Shown here: piece by piece, positions 45,845 through 55,100 of the stretch
How the letters are laid out: every line of letters begins with the position of its first letter
Position numbering within the stretch: the stretch's first letter is position 1
Origin: Sorangium cellulosum
Lineage (GTDB): Bacteria > Myxococcota_A > Polyangia > Polyangiales > Polyangiaceae
Assembly (NCBI RefSeq): GCF_004135735.1
Contig: NZ_CP012670.1
Location: 3,493,501 to 3,557,500, forward strand
Direction: 5' to 3'
DNA: 64,000 nt
Position numbers and translations under genes: made by a program
The notes under the pieces: generated by a model
What the model saw: only the letters and a program-made list of their open reading frames with translations
Databases searched by the model: none
Told to the model about the DNA's origin: nothing

Positions 45845-47650
45845 TCAGAGGGCCTCGAGGTAGGCGACCAGATCGTCGATCTGCGCCTCCGACAGGTGAG
45901 ACGTCTTGCCGTGCCGGTCGCCGCCGCCGCACGCGGGGTCGACCAGCCGATCCTTCAGCGTCGCCGCGCAGCCGTCGTGCATGAACGGCGCGCGGGCGCC
46001 GATGCGGACCAGCGACGGCACCTGGAACGCCTTGCCCGTGCCCACGTCGAACGACTCGTTGCTCGTGAGCTGCGCGCCCGCGTGGCACCTCGCGCAATCC
46101 ACGGCCTGGTCATGGAAGAGGGCCTCCCCGCGCGCCGCGGCGTCCGCGTCGGGCGCCTGCGACGCCGGCGGGGCGGGGAGGCTGTCGATCCAGCGGGCGA
46201 CGAGCCCCACGCGACGCCGACTCTGCTGCATGCCGCCCATGCGCCGCTCGAAGACCTCGTCCATGAGCGCCTCGATATCGGACATGTCACCGTCCCAGTG
46301 GAACGGCGCGGTCTGGAGGATCCCGCCGCTCACGAGCTGGGTGCGCCGCGGGCCGATGGGGTCGAAGACCCAGGTGTGGCTGTCCTCGCCGCCCTCCGGA
46401 TGGCACGAGGCGCAGGCCATCGGGCCGCCCGGGTTCTTGTGGAACATCTCGTGGCCGGTGTCCCTCCGGCTCTCCCCGGGGAGCGTGATGACGTCGCCCG
46501 CCGAGGTGCCGTCGAGCGGGAGCACGTGGATCGCCGCCGGCTCGCGGGTCTGCACCACGAGGGAGCTGCCGGCGAACGCGACCGCGGTGGGCTCGCCTCC
46601 GAGGCCCCTTCGCAGCTGCAGCGCGGCGCAGGCCCTGTCGCCCCCGGAGTCCACGTTCGTGTCCAGGGCCGAAGGGCTCGTCACGACGACCTCGTCCGTG
46701 CCGGCCGCGACCACGGCGTACGACCGGCCGTCGGCGGAGACCGCGAGGTCGACCGGAAGGATCAGGTCCGGCAGGGTGGCGCCCGTCCTCGCCAGAGGGG
46801 TCCCGAGCTCCGACACCGTGCTGTGCACGATGCTCCCGTTGCAGCCGCCGGCGCCGTAACCGCCCGGCTCGATCAGCACGGGATCGACCAGGGCGCGCTG
46901 GTGCACCATCGCGACGCCGCCTGCCGGCAGCTTGACCGTCCGCCAGGCGACGACCGGCTCGAAGCGCTGCTCGACCAGGTGGAACTGCGGGAGCCGCTCC
47001 CGGGCGCTGAGCGTGCCGTCCGCGGCCACCGTGAGCAGCTCGGCCGAGCGGAACTTGCTGACGAGGAGCCGGTCGCCATCCACGACGACGTCGCGCAGGT
47101 CGCGCTCGAGCCGCACGCTGCGCGTCACCGCGCCGGGGCCGGCCGGGAGCGTCACGAGCTCGCCGCCGAGGCAGGCGACGTGGAGCGCGTCGGCGCTCGC
47201 GTCGTAGGCGATCCCCCTCGGGGCCGGGCACACCGCGCGCCGGTCGACGATCTTCCCGCCGCCCGCGTCGAGCGAGACGATCGCGCCGCCGCGGCGGAGC
47301 GCGACGTGGAACCGACCGGCGCCGTCCTCCACGACCCTGCCGGGCTCGTCGCCCTTCTCCAGGACGATCTCCGCGGTCAGCCTCTGCGCCTCGAGGTCGA
47401 CGACCCACACCCGGTCGCGATCCGGATCCGAAGCCACCGCCCGGACAGCGCTCTTGCTCACGGCGAGCGTACCGCCGCTGATCGCGGGCGGCGGCTCCGC
47501 CGCGACGGCGATGCTCCGATGCGCGTCGGGGCCCGCCGGGGGGATGTCCACTCCGGGATCCCACGGCGTGCAGGCGGCAAAGCAAGGTGCGGTCGCCAGG
47601 ACGGCGAGGAGCGGGGACAAAGTGCGGCGCGATGCAAGCGGTCGATGCAT
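45845..47650 (-). CDS. Beta-propeller / di-haem cytochrome c lipoprotein
   Basis: 601 residues from the ATG at 47650; a longer open frame upstream lacks coding character. The signal MHRPLASRRTLSPLLAVLATAPCFAAC has a lipobox FAAC (Cys27), so a lipid anchor is likely. Residues about 60-400 form a YncE-like beta propeller (VWVVDLEAQ, GIAYDASADALHVACLGG). Two haem c sites follow, CASCH near 425 and CARCH near 520, each in a cytochrome domain. The last domain contains PSLVRIGARAPFMHDGCAATL, characteristic of the MauG/cytochrome c peroxidase family. It is probably an envelope electron-transfer or peroxidase protein. It needs the cytochrome c maturation system, which is not in the window. Confidence 0.82.
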   Translation of the reverse strand: MHRPLASRRTLSPLLAVLATAPCFAACTPWDPGVDIPPAGPDAHRSIAVAAEPPPAISGGTLAVSKSAVRAVASDPDRDRVWVVDLEAQRLTAEIVLEKGDEPGRVVEDGAGRFHVALRRGGAIVSLDAGGGKIVDRRAVCPAPRGIAYDASADALHVACLGGELVTLPAGPGAVTRSVRLERDLRDVVVDGDRLLVSKFRSAELLTVAADGTLSARERLPQFHLVEQRFEPVVAWRTVKLPAGGVAMVHQRALVDPVLIEPGGYGAGGCNGSIVHSTVSELGTPLARTGATLPDLILPVDLAVSADGRSYAVVAAGTDEVVVTSPSALDTNVDSGGDRACAALQLRRGLGGEPTAVAFAGSSLVVQTREPAAIHVLPLDGTSAGDVITLPGESRRDTGHEMFHKNPGGPMACASCHPEGGEDSHTWVFDPIGPRRTQLVSGGILQTAPFHWDGDMSDIEALMDEVFERRMGGMQQSRRRVGLVARWIDSLPAPPASQAPDADAAARGEALFHDQAVDCARCHAGAQLTSNESFDVGTGKAFQVPSLVRIGARAPFMHDGCAATLKDRLVDPACGGGDRHGKTSHLSEAQIDDLVAYLEAL

Positions 47651-48074
47651 GAGGGCCTCCGGTCCGCCGCCAAGCAAGACGGCGGCCACATGATGGGATG
47701 TTCTTCCATCCAACCCATCGCTGCAATCCACGTGACCACGGTTGAAGCGCGGGATTTCTGCCGTCCCCAGCACGCGTGATGGGGGGACGAGGCGCGCTGG
47801 GTGCGATGGACTCTCATGCGCACCGGGCATCACGTCCCCACTGCCGTGGCTCATGGCGGCACGCCATGGCGATCACGCCACGGCGCGGAGTCCGGCGCTG
47901 TCATGGCGTGGCGCGAGGTGCGCCGGCGCCGCGAGCGCGCCCCCTCTGGCCCGGGCGTGTCGACCGTCGGGTCACCGGTCGCGTGATGGCGGAGAGCGAT
48001 CGCGGGATGCTCGGTGTGCGTAACCACCTGTGACTTGACGGCTGCATTCGCCGCCCATAAGTGACCGACCGGTC
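47651..48074. other. Divergent control region between cytochrome and TolC genes
   Basis: 424 bases with several imperfect inverted repeats around GCCATGGC/CATGGCGTGGCG. Open frames exist in three plus-strand registers but are short, Arg-rich and lack motifs. The right end holds the promoter and operator of the TolC-like gene. Confidence 0.45.
48035..48061 (+). promoter_or_regulatory. Promoter of the TolC-like gene
   Basis: TTGACG (48035-48040) and CATAAG (48056-48061) are 15 bases apart. Transcription would start only a few bases before the ATG at 48075, leaving no room for a ribosome-binding site, so the mRNA may be leaderless. Confidence 0.4.
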
Positions 48075-48075
48075 A
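48062..48075. promoter_or_regulatory. Palindromic operator TGACCGACCGGTCA overlapping the TolC start
   Basis: A 14-bp inverted repeat (TGACC-GACC-GGTCA) ends on the A of the ATG. Similar GACCGACCGGTC sequences are known as operators of TetR-family repressors controlling efflux genes. Binding here would block the predicted transcription start. No tetR gene is in the window, so the repressor would act from elsewhere. Confidence 0.55.
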
Positions 48076-49745
48076 TGAAAAGCACCGCCCCCTCGTCTCC
48101 ACGTAGCCTCTCGCTTGCCTCGACGCTCGCCGCGCTGCTCGCCCTCGGCCTGATCGCACCGCCCGCCGCCGCGCAGCCGATCGCCCCGCAGCCGGGCGCC
48201 GCGCAGCCGGGCGCTCCGCAACCGCCGCCGGCGCCCCCTGGCGCCCAGGCGCAGCCCCAGCCGGCTCCCCTCGCGGCCGCCCGGACGGCCGCGCCGAAGA
48301 AGGAGGATCCGCTCGTCACCGCGCTCGCCCCGCAGCCGGGAGGGCTCACGCCGGACGAGGTCGCGAAGGCTGCGCTGCGGACGCGCGCGTCGCTCCGCGC
48401 CAAGCAGGCCGAGCTTCGCGCGGCGTCTGCCAAGGTCGACCAGGCGATGGTCAATTTCTTTCCGCGGCTCACGCTCACGGCCACCTACACGCGTCTGTCA
48501 GAAGTCGAGATCCCGCCCCTCGGCGCGGGGGCACCGGTGCTCAGCGTGGTCGATGAGCAGGGGCGATCTCAATTCAGCCCAGGACCCCTCTCCACTGCGC
48601 CCTGTCCGGGCGCTCCCGAGGCGCAGTGCATCGTCGACAGCGGCGGCGGCTCCGTTGTCCTCGGCGTCTCTCCTGGGCTCACCCTCCCTTCGTCCGTCAA
48701 CTCCTACGCGCTGACGGCGAGCCTCGCCGTACCCATCTCGGATTACGTGCTCCGTCTCTCGCAGGCATATGCATCGGCGTCACACGCGGAGAGCGCGAAG
48801 AGGCTCGAGCTGCAGGCGGAGACGCTGCAGGCCGCCGCCGACGCAAAGATCGCTTTCTTCAACTGGGTCCGCGTGAAGGGGCAGGTCATCGTCGCAGGCG
48901 AGGCGGTGGCCCAGGCCAGAGCCCACGTCGAGGACGCGCGTCGCACCTTCGAGGTGGGGCTGCTCTCGCGGGCCGACGTGCTCCGGCTAGAGGCGCAGGT
49001 GGCCAGCGCGGAGCAGGTGCTCATCGAGGCCCAGGCCGCGCTCCTGGTCGCGGACGACCAGATCCGGATCGCGCTCGGGGCGGCGCACGACAGGCCCCTC
49101 GCCCTCGGGATCGACGTCATGGGCACCGCGCCCGCGAAGCCGCCCGCCGAGTCGCTCCCGGCGCTGGTCCAGGAGGCGCTCCAGAAGCGCCTCGAGATCC
49201 GCGCCCTCGACGAGACGCAGTACTCTCTCGAGAAGGCCGAGGCGATCACGAGGGCCGGCTACTTCCCGCGCGTGGACGCGTTCGCCGATCTCACCTACGC
49301 GAACCCCAACCAGCGCGTCTTCGGAGCCCAGGACAGGTTCGACGCGACCTGGGCCGCCGGCGTCCGCGCCACGTGGGTGCTCAACGACGTCTTCGCCACC
49401 GCGGGCGCCTCCGCCGAGGCGAACGCCCGCACGACCCAGGTCGCCGAGCAGAAGGCCGCGCTGCGCGACGCCCTCCGGCTCGAGGTGGCGTCGGCCTACG
49501 CCGAGCTGAGCAAGGCCGCGAGCAGCATCGAGTCCGCCGAGCGCCAGCTCGCGGCGGCCGTGGAGTCGATGCGCGTCAGGTCCGAGCTGTTCCGGGCCGG
49601 GCGGGCCACGAGCGTCGACGTGGTCGACGCGGAGGCCGAGGTCACGCGCGCGCGGCTCCAGCAGCTCAACGCGCGCGTCGGCGCGCTCGTCGCGAAGACC
49701 CGGCTGGAACACGCGGTCGGGCGCGATGCGAAGGACGTAAAATGA
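48075..49745 (+). CDS. TolC-family outer membrane channel protein
   Basis: 556 residues. A Sec signal peptide (SLASTLAALLALGLIAPPAAA, cleavage near residue 33) is followed by a Pro/Gln/Ala-rich linker to about residue 90. The two OEP repeats of TolC-type trimeric channels follow: coiled-coil helices such as LRAKQAELRAASAKVDQAMVNFFPRL (split around residue 120) and, in the second half, EKAEAITRAGYFPRVDAF and ELSKAASSIESAERQLAAAV. No RND pump or membrane-fusion protein is adjacent, so its inner-membrane partner must be encoded elsewhere. The palindrome at its start and absence of a Shine-Dalgarno sequence suggest repressor control of a leaderless transcript. Confidence 0.88.
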   Translation: MKSTAPSSPRSLSLASTLAALLALGLIAPPAAAQPIAPQPGAAQPGAPQPPPAPPGAQAQPQPAPLAAARTAAPKKEDPLVTALAPQPGGLTPDEVAKAALRTRASLRAKQAELRAASAKVDQAMVNFFPRLTLTATYTRLSEVEIPPLGAGAPVLSVVDEQGRSQFSPGPLSTAPCPGAPEAQCIVDSGGGSVVLGVSPGLTLPSSVNSYALTASLAVPISDYVLRLSQAYASASHAESAKRLELQAETLQAAADAKIAFFNWVRVKGQVIVAGEAVAQARAHVEDARRTFEVGLLSRADVLRLEAQVASAEQVLIEAQAALLVADDQIRIALGAAHDRPLALGIDVMGTAPAKPPAESLPALVQEALQKRLEIRALDETQYSLEKAEAITRAGYFPRVDAFADLTYANPNQRVFGAQDRFDATWAAGVRATWVLNDVFATAGASAEANARTTQVAEQKAALRDALRLEVASAYAELSKAASSIESAERQLAAAVESMRVRSELFRAGRATSVDVVDAEAEVTRARLQQLNARVGALVAKTRLEHAVGRDAKDVK

Positions 49746-49923
49746 CCGCCCGGCGCCGGTCGTCTTCGCTTGCGCGGCCCGTGCGGCCGGAGTAGGGAAG
49801 TCGAGCGTCGCTGCGGCGCGGGTTCCTGCGGCGTCGCCGCGGAAACTGCGGCACCGTCCGCGTCGTCCCTGCACTACACCGGCCGAGGCAGCGCTTTCAC
49901 GATGCGCGCCTGGCCCGCCCGTC

Positions 49924-52140
49924 ATGACGGAGCTTGCGCTCATCCTCAGCGGCGGCCTGCTCGGGCTCGCCTTTGCGGCTTACCTCGCTCGCTGGGTCGT
50001 CGCGCGCCCCTCGGTGGAGCCCGAGATGCAGCGCGTGGCCGCGATCATCCAGGGGGTCGCCGAGGTGTACTTCCGCCGCCAGAGCAGCGTGATCGGCGCG
50101 GTCTCCGCGATGCTCGGCGGCGCCATCTTCCTGGCCTATGGCCTCCTCCGGAGCACCGGGGAGACCAACCCGGTGCCCGCGCTCGAGCTCGGGGTCTGGC
50201 TCACGCTCTCGTTCGCGGTCGGGGCGGCCAGCGCGGTCGCGGCGGGCCGGGTCGCCACCTGGATCGCGCCCCGCACCAGCGTGCGCGCCGCGAGCGGCGC
50301 GCGTCGCTCGCTCGATCTCGCCCTGCAGATCGCCCTCCGCGGCGGCGCCGTCTCGGGGCTCTTCGTCACGGGGCTGAGCTTGCTCGGGCTCGGCGGGCTG
50401 TTCGCCGCGGTCCTCGCGTTCCGCGGCGGCTTCGGGGCCGAGCCGGCGGAGGCGCTCGCGCTCGCGCCGACCATCCCCTGGGTCATCGCCGGCTACCCCC
50501 TCGGCGCCTCCTTCGCCGCGCTGATGGCGCAGCTCGGCGGCGGCACCTTTTCCAAGGCGGCCGATCTCGGCGCCGATCTCGCGGGCGCGGAGGTCGGGCT
50601 CGACGAGGACGACCCGCAGAACCCGGCCACGATGGTCGACCTGGCCGGCGATGCGGTCGGGGACTGCGCCGGGCGCGCGGCCGGCGTCTTCGCCTCGACC
50701 GTCGCCGAGAGCGCGGGCGCCATGGTGGTCGGCGCGATGCTCTTCCGCAACAACACCGGGCTGCCGAGCGCCCTCGCCGTCGTGCTCTTCCCGCTCGTCA
50801 GCCGGGCGTTCGGGCTCATCGCGACGCTCTTCGGCGTGATGGTCGTCAAGACCGACGACCGCGAGGACGCCTTCAACGCGCTCGTGCGGGGGCTCTACGT
50901 CACCGCCCTCCTGCACGCCGTCGGGATCGCCGGCGCCGCGAAGTGGCTGCTCGGCCCCCACTGGGTCGTCTTCTTCGCGTGCGGCGTCATCGGCATCGTC
51001 GCCGGCGTCGGCGTGCTGCACGTGACCCAGTACTACACCGAGCAGCGGCACCGCCCGGTGCGCGAGATCGCCGAGGCCGCCCGTAGCGGCTCGGCCATGG
51101 CGGTGCTGCGCGGGCTGGCGATCGGCCTCGAGAGCTCGGTGCTCCCGCTCCTCGTCGTGGTCGGCGCCACCTTCGGCTCCTACCTGCTCGGCGCCCGCTC
51201 CGGGCTCGTCGGGGGGGGCCTGTTCGGGACCGCGGTCGCCACGATGGGGATGCTGGGCATCGCGGGGTACGTCCTCGCGATGGATGCGTTCGGTCCGATC
51301 GTCGACAACGCGGGCGGCATCGTCGCCCTGACGGTCGCCCGCGAGCGGCCGGACGTGCGGGGGCGCACCCTCGTGCTGGACGCGGCCGGCAACACGACCA
51401 AGGCGCTCACGAAGGCGTACGCGGCGGGGGTGGCGGCGCTCGCCTCGCTGCTGCTCGTCGCCGGCTACCTGGACGAGTCCCGGCGGCGCGCGCTGGCGTC
51501 GAGCGTGAACGCCAGCGGCGAGACCGCGGCCATGGTGGTGCGCCTCGACCGGCCCGAGGTTTACCTGGGCGCGCTGGTCGGGATCCTCCTTGTTTTCTGG
51601 CTCGCTGGCCGCTGCATCCGCAACGTGCTCCAGACCGGGCGCCGCGTCCTGGACGAGGTGAGGCGCCAGGCCCGAGATCGCCCGTCGGGCTTTGTCGGCG
51701 ATCACGAGCCCTGCGTCGAGATGGTCTCCCGGGCAGCGCTGCGCCACATGATCGCGCCGGCCCTGATTTCGGCGGTGGTGCCCGTGGCCGTGGGACTTGC
51801 CTTGCGCTTTGCAAGGACGGAGGATAATCCTCTGGTCGCGGCGGATTCAGTCGCGGCCCTCATCATGGCCGGGACGGTCGCAGGCGTCCTCGGGTCGCTC
51901 TTCTTAGGGAATACCGGGGCGATCTGGGACAATGCGAGGCAGTACATCGCGACCGGCGCACACGGCGGGCGCTACCTCGTCGACGAGACGGGGGCGCGAG
52001 CGGACAACCCCACCTATGGCGCGGCCGTCGTCGGCGACACGATCGGCGATCCGCTCAAGGATGTGGCCGGTCCCGCGATCCATGTGCTCATCAAGATGCT
52101 TCCCGCCGTGATCATCGTGTTCTTGCCGTTCTTCATCTGA
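49924..52140 (+). CDS. hppA: Membrane-bound proton-translocating pyrophosphatase
   Basis: 738 residues with about 16 membrane helices. It couples PPi hydrolysis to cation export. Substrate-site segments are GGGTFSKAADLGADLAG near 199, DEDDPQNPATMVDLAGDAVGDCAG near 225, and VVGDTIGDPLKD near 700. Aspartates are conserved, but two Asn of the usual DNVGDNVGD are Leu and Ala here, and the Lys of the usual DLVGK is Ala. The motif GNTTKALTK near 495 has Lys and Thr at the positions that mark the K+-independent, H+-pumping class. The ATG has no clear Shine-Dalgarno sequence. The stop overlaps the start of the SNF2 gene (TGATG). Confidence 0.93.
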   Translation: MTELALILSGGLLGLAFAAYLARWVVARPSVEPEMQRVAAIIQGVAEVYFRRQSSVIGAVSAMLGGAIFLAYGLLRSTGETNPVPALELGVWLTLSFAVGAASAVAAGRVATWIAPRTSVRAASGARRSLDLALQIALRGGAVSGLFVTGLSLLGLGGLFAAVLAFRGGFGAEPAEALALAPTIPWVIAGYPLGASFAALMAQLGGGTFSKAADLGADLAGAEVGLDEDDPQNPATMVDLAGDAVGDCAGRAAGVFASTVAESAGAMVVGAMLFRNNTGLPSALAVVLFPLVSRAFGLIATLFGVMVVKTDDREDAFNALVRGLYVTALLHAVGIAGAAKWLLGPHWVVFFACGVIGIVAGVGVLHVTQYYTEQRHRPVREIAEAARSGSAMAVLRGLAIGLESSVLPLLVVVGATFGSYLLGARSGLVGGGLFGTAVATMGMLGIAGYVLAMDAFGPIVDNAGGIVALTVARERPDVRGRTLVLDAAGNTTKALTKAYAAGVAALASLLLVAGYLDESRRRALASSVNASGETAAMVVRLDRPEVYLGALVGILLVFWLAGRCIRNVLQTGRRVLDEVRRQARDRPSGFVGDHEPCVEMVSRAALRHMIAPALISAVVPVAVGLALRFARTEDNPLVAADSVAALIMAGTVAGVLGSLFLGNTGAIWDNARQYIATGAHGGRYLVDETGARADNPTYGAAVVGDTIGDPLKDVAGPAIHVLIKMLPAVIIVFLPFFI

Positions 52141-55100
52141 TGACGGTTCTTCATCCCAGCGGGATCGGCCAGCGGTCCCGCTCATCCGATCCATCCCGGC
52201 AGATTGCCGCCGTACCCGTATCCCGAGCCCACGACGTGCCGCCTCCGATCTCCGACGCACTCTCCACCCTCAGTGATCGTGGCCTGCGAAGGCTGCTTGG
52301 CGCCCGCACCTTCCTCCGCGGGCTGGAGTACTTCCGCCGCCGCGTCGTCGAAGACATCTCCATCAACGAGACGACGGCGAGCGGCACGGTCCGCGCCGCC
52401 GACTCCGAGCCGTATCCGGTCAAGGTGGAGCTCTCGCCCGACGGCATCCAGTCGCAGTGCTCGTGCCCTGCTTTCCAGAAGGCTGGACAGCACTGCAAGC
52501 ACGTCGCGGCGCTGCTCATCAGCATCCGCGACCAGGCGCGCGGCGCCCAGCCCCGGCGCGAGCCGCCGATCCCGGCGCTGCTCCCGCAGACGGCGCACGC
52601 CGGCGGCGACGTCTTGAAGCGCGTGCGCCGCCGTGACCGCCGCGGGCGGCTCTCGATCACCCCCCCGGTGGCCGTCCCGACCGTGGTCGGCACCCACGGG
52701 CCGCCGGGCTCCGCCGTGACCCTCACGACGCCGGTCCAGGACGCCACGGCCAAGCAGACCGGCATCGGCGCATGGCTCCCGCCCGAGGGGGTCACCGGCG
52801 CCCGCCGCGTGGAGTTCCGCCTTCACGTCCGGCAGGGGGCGCTCACCGTCACCGTCCTGGACGCCGAGGCGCGCGTCCCGGTGCTGCCCTCCGCGGCGCT
52901 CGCCTGGCAGGCGCTCTATCCGACGCCCGATCGTGACGCGCTCCGGCTGCTCGCCCGGTTCGAGAGCGGCAACCCGCGCCACCCGGCGGTCGACATCCGC
53001 GGCGAGGACGTGGCGGAGCTGCTCCCGTCGCTGGAGGGCCAGCGCGTGCTCCTGGAGCCGGCGCTCATGCAGCTGCGCTTCGGCGAGGACAGCCTGCGGC
53101 CGCGCTTCGATCTCGAGACGGTCGGCGGCGACACCATCATCGTGAAGGCGAGCTTCGAGCGCGGGAACGACAAGCGCCGCTTCTCGCTGCTGCAAGGCGG
53201 GTGGTTCGAGGGCTGGCCGGGCTGGCACATCGACACGCAGGAGGGGATCGCGCGGCGCATCGACAAGCGCGTCTCCCCCGCGGCGATGCGCCGCCTGCTC
53301 CGCTCGCCGACCATCGGCGAGCCGATGAGCGAGCTGCCCCGCATCATCATGCAGGGGCTGCCCAAGATCGCGCTCGAGGTCGGCGCGGAGCTGCCCGACC
53401 TGAACCAGATCGCCGAGGTCGTCGACCTGGTGCCCACGTTCCGCATGCGCGCGGGGGGCTCCCTGATCGAGGCGCGCGTCACGCTGTTCGCCGCGTACGG
53501 CGACGCGGAGGTCGCGGTGCGCGCCGACGGCATCTCGCCCCCGGTGCTCGTGCAGCCGCCCGAGGAGGGGATGAAGCGCGCCCGCTGCATCCGCGTGGAC
53601 ATCGCCGCCCAGCAGGAGGCGGCGAGCAAGCTGCTCGCCCTCGGGCTCAAGCCGGACGAGACCGGCCAGGGCTTCGTCGCGACCGGCGATCAGGCGCTCT
53701 CCTTCTGGACCGAGGGCCTCGCCGAGCTCCCCGACGACTGGGATCTCTTCGTGCCCGAGGACCTCGTCGACACGCAGGTGCGCAGCAAGCCGATCGGCGT
53801 GTTCGCGAAGGTCACGTCGGGGATGGACTGGCTGAACGTCAAGCTCAGCTTCGAGAGCGAGGGCGTCGGCGTCGATCGCGACGAGCTGCGCCGCTGCCTC
53901 GCCGAGGGCAAGCGCTACGTGCGCCTCGAGGACGGCTCGTTCGCCGCGTTCGACCCCGACGCCGTGCGGGCGATGCTCGATCGCGAGGTCGAGCTGATGA
54001 TGTCGGCGGGCAAGAACGGCCGGCTGCCGCTGGCGCAGGCCGGGCGCGTGCACGAGCTGCTCCAGCACACGAGCGGATCGAGCGTGACCGCCTCCGCGCG
54101 CGAGCTCTTCCACAAGCTCAGCAACATCGACGAGATCGGCAGCACCAAGCGGCCCAGGAACCTGAAGGCGACGCTCCGCCCCTACCAGGAGGCCGGCCTG
54201 TCGTGGCTCAAGTTCATCCACGACATCGGCTCGGGCGGCGTGCTCGCCGACGACATGGGCCTCGGCAAGACGGTCCAGACCATCGCGCTCCTGCTCGCGG
54301 TCAAGCAGGAGGAGAAGCACCTGCGCACGCTGATCGTCGCCCCGACGAGCGTCGTGACGAACTGGGAGCGCGAGCTCGCCAGGTTCGCGCCGTCGCTCTC
54401 CGTCGCCCTCTGGCACGGCGCCGACCGCAAGGACCAGATCGACGAGGTGAAGGCGGCCGAGGTGGTCATCACGAGCTACGCGCTGCTCCGCCGCGACGAG
54501 GACTTCCTCGCGCAGCTCGACCTGAGCTACGCCATCCTGGACGAGGCGCAGCACATCAAGAACCCGATGAGCGCCACCGCGGCCGCGGCCAAGCGGCTCC
54601 GCGCGAGGCGCCGCCTCGCGCTCACGGGCACGCCCATCGAGAACCGGCTCTCGGAGATCTGGTCGATCTTCGACTTCGTCTCGCCGGGCCTGCTCGGCTC
54701 GCTGGACAAGTTCGAGGCCCGCTTCTCCCGGCCGATCGAGGCGGGCGACTACAAGACCGCGCAGCGGCTCCGCGCCGCGATCCACCCGTTCATCCTGCGC
54801 CGCACGAAGCAGGAGGTCGCGAAGGATCTGCCCGAGAAGATCGAGATGGATCAGATCTGCGATCTCACGGGCGAGCAGCGGGCGCTCTACATGCAGGTCG
54901 CGCGGGAGGTCCGGGCGCAGGTGCTCGGCGAGGTCGAGCGCGTCGGCCTGGCGAAGAGCCAGCTGCAGATCCTCGCCGGCCTCACGCGCCTCCGGCAGGC
55001 GGCCTGCGATCCGCGGCTGCTCGGCCTGCCGCGCGAGTTCGGCGACGACGACTCGGGCAAGCTGGTCGCGGTCCGCGAGCTCATCGCGAACGCCGTCGAG

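Noticed and set aside
43520..47779. Plus-strand open frame of about 1400 codons opposite the PEGA and cytochrome genes
   Set aside because: It is antisense to two well-supported genes and consists mainly of Arg/Gly/Leu/Asp runs. No ribosome-binding site or motif was seen.
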